From positions 124,001 through 188,000 of the forward strand of contig NZ_JADDXU010000007.1 of assembly GCF_015163075.1 (NCBI RefSeq): a stretch of DNA of 64,000 bases. Direction: 5' to 3'. Under the pieces are notes generated by a model. The model made no database searches. It saw nothing but the letters and a program-made list of their open reading frames with translations, and was not told where the DNA came from. The DNA is from Streptomyces justiciae (GTDB taxonomy: Bacteria; Actinomycetota; Actinomycetes; Streptomycetales; Streptomycetaceae). Position 1 is the stretch's first letter. Each line of letters starts with the position of its first letter. The translations under genes and the position numbers were made by a program. This document shows positions 60,852 through 64,000 of this stretch, piece by piece.

Positions 60852-62144
60852 GTGACCGACGCCCAAGACACCGCAGCAGACAGCTCACTGCGAACCACCG
60901 GAGGCGCCCCTCCGGACGACGGCGGATCTTCTGTTACGGGGGCGCCGAACCCTGAGGCCGTTCCGCTACTGGAACCGCGCGAAGGCATTCCGCCCGTGAT
61001 CGCGGACGAGACCGCGCTGGCCGAGATGATCGCCGCGTTCGCCGCCGGCTCCGGCCCCGTCGCCGTCGACGCCGAGCGCGCCTCCGGCTACCGCTACGGA
61101 CAGCGCGCCTACCTCGTGCAACTGCGCCGCGAAGGCGCCGGGAGCGCCCTGATCGACCCCGTGGCCTGCCCCGACCTGTCCGGGCTCGGCGAGGCGCTCT
61201 CCGGTGTGGAGTGGGTGCTGCACGCCGCCACCCAGGACCTGCCCTGTCTCCGCGAGATAGGCATGGTGCCGACATCGTTGTTCGACACCGAGCTGGCCGG
61301 CCGGCTCGCCGGATTCCCCCGGGTCGGGCTCGGCGCGATGGTCGAGGGCGTCTTGGGCTTCGTGCTCGAGAAGGGCCACTCCGCCGTCGACTGGTCGACC
61401 CGGCCGCTGCCCGAGCCGTGGCTGCGCTACGCCGCGCTGGACGTGGAGCTCCTGGTCGATCTGCGGGACGCGCTGGAGAAGGAGCTGGACCGGCAGGGGA
61501 AGCTGGAGTGGGCGCGGCAGGAGTTCGCCGCGATCGCGGCGGCGCCGCCCGCCGAGCCGCGCAAGGACCCCTGGCGGCGGACGTCCGGGATGCACAAGGT
61601 GCGGCGGCGCCGGCAGCTGGCCGTCGTGCGGGAGCTGTGGCAGACCCGGGACCGGATCGCGCAGCGGCGGGACGTGTCGCCGGGCAAGGTGCTGTCCGAC
61701 GCGGCGATCGTGGAGGCCGCGCTGTCGCTTCCGGCCAATGTGCAGGTGCTGACCGGGCTGAACGGGTTCGGGCAGCGGATGGGGCGGCGGCAGCTGGAGC
61801 AGTGGCAGGCAGCCGTCGATCGGGCCAAGGCGCTGCCCGAGGCGCAGTTGCCTGCGCCTGGGCAGCCGGTGACGGGGCCGCCGCCGCCGCGAGCCTGGGC
61901 CGACAAGGACCCTGCGGCTGCGGCGCGGTTGTCTGCGGCTCGGGCTGGTGTTTCTGCGCTGGCCGAGCGGCTCAACATGCCTCAGGAGAACCTGATCACT
62001 CCGGATACCGTTCGGCGGGTTTGTTGGGAGCCGCCGAAGGTTGTCGATGCCGAGTCTGTCGGGGATGCGCTGGCTGGGCATGGGGCTCGGGCCTGGCAGG
62101 TTGAGCTTGTTGCGCCGGTTCTGGTGAGTGCGTTGTCCGCTTAG
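60852..62144 (+). CDS. rnd: Ribonuclease D family 3'-5' exonuclease
   Basis: 430 residues. DEDD exonuclease motifs: Exo I VAVDAERASGYRYG, Exo II LHAATQDLPCL, Exo III RYAALDVELLVDLRD. An HRDC domain follows (VRELWQTRDRIAQRRDVSPG to GFGQRMGRRQLEQW). It trims 3' ends of structured RNAs such as tRNA precursors. TACCCT ends 6 bases before the GTG at 60852, so the message is probably leaderless. The last 300 bases have somewhat lower third-position G/C than the rest. Confidence 0.93.
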   Translation: MTDAQDTAADSSLRTTGGAPPDDGGSSVTGAPNPEAVPLLEPREGIPPVIADETALAEMIAAFAAGSGPVAVDAERASGYRYGQRAYLVQLRREGAGSALIDPVACPDLSGLGEALSGVEWVLHAATQDLPCLREIGMVPTSLFDTELAGRLAGFPRVGLGAMVEGVLGFVLEKGHSAVDWSTRPLPEPWLRYAALDVELLVDLRDALEKELDRQGKLEWARQEFAAIAAAPPAEPRKDPWRRTSGMHKVRRRRQLAVVRELWQTRDRIAQRRDVSPGKVLSDAAIVEAALSLPANVQVLTGLNGFGQRMGRRQLEQWQAAVDRAKALPEAQLPAPGQPVTGPPPPRAWADKDPAAAARLSAARAGVSALAERLNMPQENLITPDTVRRVCWEPPKVVDAESVGDALAGHGARAWQVELVAPVLVSALSA

Positions 62145-62178
62145 ACGCCGTGCGGGGAACTGTTGTGTTGCGAGTGAC

Positions 62179-62220
62179 GGTTCGTTGTGGCTTGTCGCGC
62201 AGTTCCCCGCGCCCCTGAAG
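62179..62220 (-). repeat. Dispersed intergenic repeat, copy 2
   Basis: Reverse orientation of the element at 441-482, 40 of 42 bases identical. It lies between the rnd stop and the stop of the convergent permease gene, where a transcription end is expected. Confidence 0.8.
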
Positions 62221-62225
62221 GCCCT

Positions 62226-63056
62226 TTATCTGGTCGCGCCTTTTGTGAAGCCGTTGTAGATGTAGCGCTGTAGGGCCAGGAAGACGATCAGCGTGGGCAG
62301 GATGACGACTATCGCTCCTGCCGAGATCGTTTCCCAGTGGGCGCCGTACGGGCCCTTGAAGCGGAACAGGGACGTCGAGATCACGCCAAGATCCTGGGAC
62401 GGCATGTAGAGGAACGGGATGTAGAAGTCGTTGTAGACGGTGATCCCCTTCACGATCACGACCGTCGCGATGGCCGGTTTCAGGAGGGGGAAGATGATCT
62501 TTCGGTAGATCGTGAAGGCGTTGGCGCCGTCCAGGCGGGCCGACTCGTCCAGGGAGACCGGGATCGAGCGCACGAACTGCAGGAAGATGTAGATCGAGAC
62601 GATGTCGGTGCCCATGTAGAGGGCGATGGGCGCCCAGAGTGTGTCGAACATGCCGAAGCCGTTGACGATCTGGAAGGTCGCGACCTGGGTCGTGACGCCG
62701 GGGACCAGGGCCGCCAGCAGGAACAGGGCCACGACCAGTTTCTTGAAGCGGAACGTGAAGCGGTCGATGGCGTACGCCGTCATCGAGCCGATCAGGACCG
62801 TGCCGGCGATGGCGAAGACCAGGATGAAGGCCGTGTGGCCGAAGGCCGAGAGCATCCGGCCGTCCTGGAACGCGGTCACGTAGTTGTGGAAGTTCAGCGG
62901 GTCGTCGGGGAAGGTGAGGGCCCCGCTGCCGCCCGTCATCTCCTTGTCCGTCTTCAGGGACGTCAGGAAGACCACGCCCAGCGGGAGCAGGACGACGAGG
63001 GTCGCGAGGATCAGCGACGCGTAGACGAACGTACGGGCCACGGCTCGGCGGGTCAT
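62226..63056 (-). CDS. Sugar ABC importer permease (MalG-type), second system
   Basis: 276 residues. Six membrane segments, EAA loop SLDESARLDGANAFTIYRKI. The ATG overlaps the stop of the upstream permease (ATGA). Different from the importer at 15999-19257. The binding protein and any enzymes or regulator lie to the right of the window, so the substrate cannot be judged. Confidence 0.92.
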   Translation of the reverse strand: MTRRAVARTFVYASLILATLVVLLPLGVVFLTSLKTDKEMTGGSGALTFPDDPLNFHNYVTAFQDGRMLSAFGHTAFILVFAIAGTVLIGSMTAYAIDRFTFRFKKLVVALFLLAALVPGVTTQVATFQIVNGFGMFDTLWAPIALYMGTDIVSIYIFLQFVRSIPVSLDESARLDGANAFTIYRKIIFPLLKPAIATVVIVKGITVYNDFYIPFLYMPSQDLGVISTSLFRFKGPYGAHWETISAGAIVVILPTLIVFLALQRYIYNGFTKGATR

Positions 63057-64000
63057 ACCAGGTCCACCTTGTCGTCGGGGACGAGCCTGCGCTGGAGCCA
63101 CGTCACCAGCAGGATCAGCAGCAGGAGGACCAGGGCGGCGGCCGAGGCCAGGCCCGTCTTGTTGAACTGGAAGGCCAGCTTCACGGTCTGGATCACGAAT
63201 GTCTCCGTGCCGGTCGCGCCGCCCGTCATGATGTACGGAATCTCGAAGGAGGACAGCGAGCCCGAGACCGAAAGGATGACGGTCAGGGTCAGGACCGGCT
63301 TGATGCCCGGCGCGATGATGTGGCGGAACTGGTGCCAGCGGTTCGCGCCGTCCAGTTCGGCCGCCTCGTACAACTCCCCCGGGATCGACTGGATCGCGCC
63401 GAGGAACAGGACGAAGTTCAGGCCCAGATAGCGCCAGATCGAGACCGCAGCCAGCGAGGAGTTGGCGGAGAACGGGGTGCCCAGCCAGGCGTGGTCGGAG
63501 TGGTAGCCGAACAGGGCCAGGACCGAGTCGAGGGTGCCGCCGTCCTGGAAGAAGTAGAGGAAGACGAAACCGATCGCCACCCCGTTGATCAGGTACGGGA
63601 AGAACAGCACGCCCTTGAAGAAGTTCCGGAAGCGGACGTTGAAGCTGAGGATCGTCGCGAAGTACAGGGCCGCGACGATCTGGATCGCGGAGGCGACCAG
63701 GTAGTAGCCGCTGACGAAGAACACCTCGAACAGCTCGGAGCGGGTGAACAGTTCGGTGTAGTTCTCCAGCCCCGTGTAGTGCAGTTCGGGGCTCACGCCG
63801 TCCCAGTCGGTGAAGCTGTACGCGATCATGTTGACGATCGGCGCGTAGGTGAAGGTGATCAGCAGGGCGAGGGGGGCGACCAGGAAGATCCAGGGGGTCA
63901 GGTGCCGCCACATGCGGGCCCGGCGGGGGGCCGGAGCCGGTACCGGGGTGTCCCGTACCGGCTCCTTCGTGACGGACACCCGTGCGGTGGTGTCCGTCAT
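63053..64000 (-). CDS. Sugar ABC importer permease (MalF-type), second system
   Basis: 315 residues starting with an ATG whose first base is the last base of the window; its ribosome site is outside, so a longer form cannot be excluded. Proline-rich cytoplasmic start, then six membrane segments (WIFLVAPLALLITFTYAPIV first) and the EAA loop ELYEAAELDGANRWHQFRHI. It forms the channel with the gene product at 62226. Confidence 0.9.
   Translation of the reverse strand: MTDTTARVSVTKEPVRDTPVPAPAPRRARMWRHLTPWIFLVAPLALLITFTYAPIVNMIAYSFTDWDGVSPELHYTGLENYTELFTRSELFEVFFVSGYYLVASAIQIVAALYFATILSFNVRFRNFFKGVLFFPYLINGVAIGFVFLYFFQDGGTLDSVLALFGYHSDHAWLGTPFSANSSLAAVSIWRYLGLNFVLFLGAIQSIPGELYEAAELDGANRWHQFRHIIAPGIKPVLTLTVILSVSGSLSSFEIPYIMTGGATGTETFVIQTVKLAFQFNKTGLASAAALVLLLLILLVTWLQRRLVPDDKVDLV

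Overview
This is a high-GC, densely coded actinobacterial chromosome segment that I read as Streptomyces. The reasons are extreme G/C at third codon positions, frequent GTG starts, many leaderless genes, sugar ABC importers without their own ATPase, and a conserved block (msrB, murC, zapE, ppk2, hemQ, hemY, hemE, a DUF3000 gene, a LuxR-type regulator, rnd) that I recognise from that genus. I saw no rRNA, tRNA, CRISPR array, insertion sequence or prophage. No gap between genes exceeds 300 bases.

Left part, 1 to about 25.4 kb: a carbohydrate-utilisation island. On the minus strand an MFS sugar transporter, two GH35 beta-galactosidases and a LacI regulator (cut by the window edge) form a probable operon. 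A perfect LacI-type palindrome lies on the operon promoter. Diverging from it is a secreted GH84 beta-N-acetylglucosaminidase with a beta-propeller tail. Next come a SIS-domain sugar isomerase, a divergent RpiR regulator, a GH38 alpha-mannosidase, a small protein of unknown role, a sugar-binding lipoprotein with two permeases, a GH3 glycosidase, a BadF-type amino-sugar kinase, a clan GH-A (GH5-like) glycosidase and a NagZ-like GH3 hexosaminidase. A shared operator-like word, roughly TGGTnnTTTGAAYCA, recurs in all six regulatory gaps, which suggests one regulon, most simply that of the RpiR protein. The enzyme set (beta-Gal, beta-GlcNAc, alpha-Man, beta-Man, GlcNAc kinase) matches the linkages of complex N-glycans. 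All glycosidases except GH84 lack a signal peptide, so import followed by cytoplasmic trimming is the likely scheme. The substrate is an inference.

Middle, 25.5 to 51.9 kb: mostly conserved household and accessory genes. They include a lipid-flippase-like membrane protein, a NarK-type nitrate transporter, a protein with two fused alpha/beta-hydrolase domains, an FAD monooxygenase, msrB and murC, a RibD-like reductase divergent from zapE, and a carbonic anhydrase/SulP operon behind an elaborate operator region. Further along are a stomatin-like protein, a PhoX-type phosphatase, ppk2, a lipoprotein deacetylase, an ABC exporter, a peptidyl-tRNA-hydrolase-like protein overlapping a TetR regulator, a DUF692 (MNIO) enzyme with an internal 14-residue repeat, a DUF4142 protein, a TIGR04222-like membrane protein and a secreted tripeptidase-like hydrolase.

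Right part, 51.9 to 64 kb: haem genes of the coproporphyrin-dependent route (hemQ, hemY and, further on, hemE), a DUF4349 lipoprotein, a CoA-disulfide-reductase-like flavoprotein, a rhomboid protease, a DUF3000 gene, a LuxR-family response regulator and rnd. After a dispersed repeat come two permeases of a second sugar ABC importer, whose other parts lie beyond the right edge.
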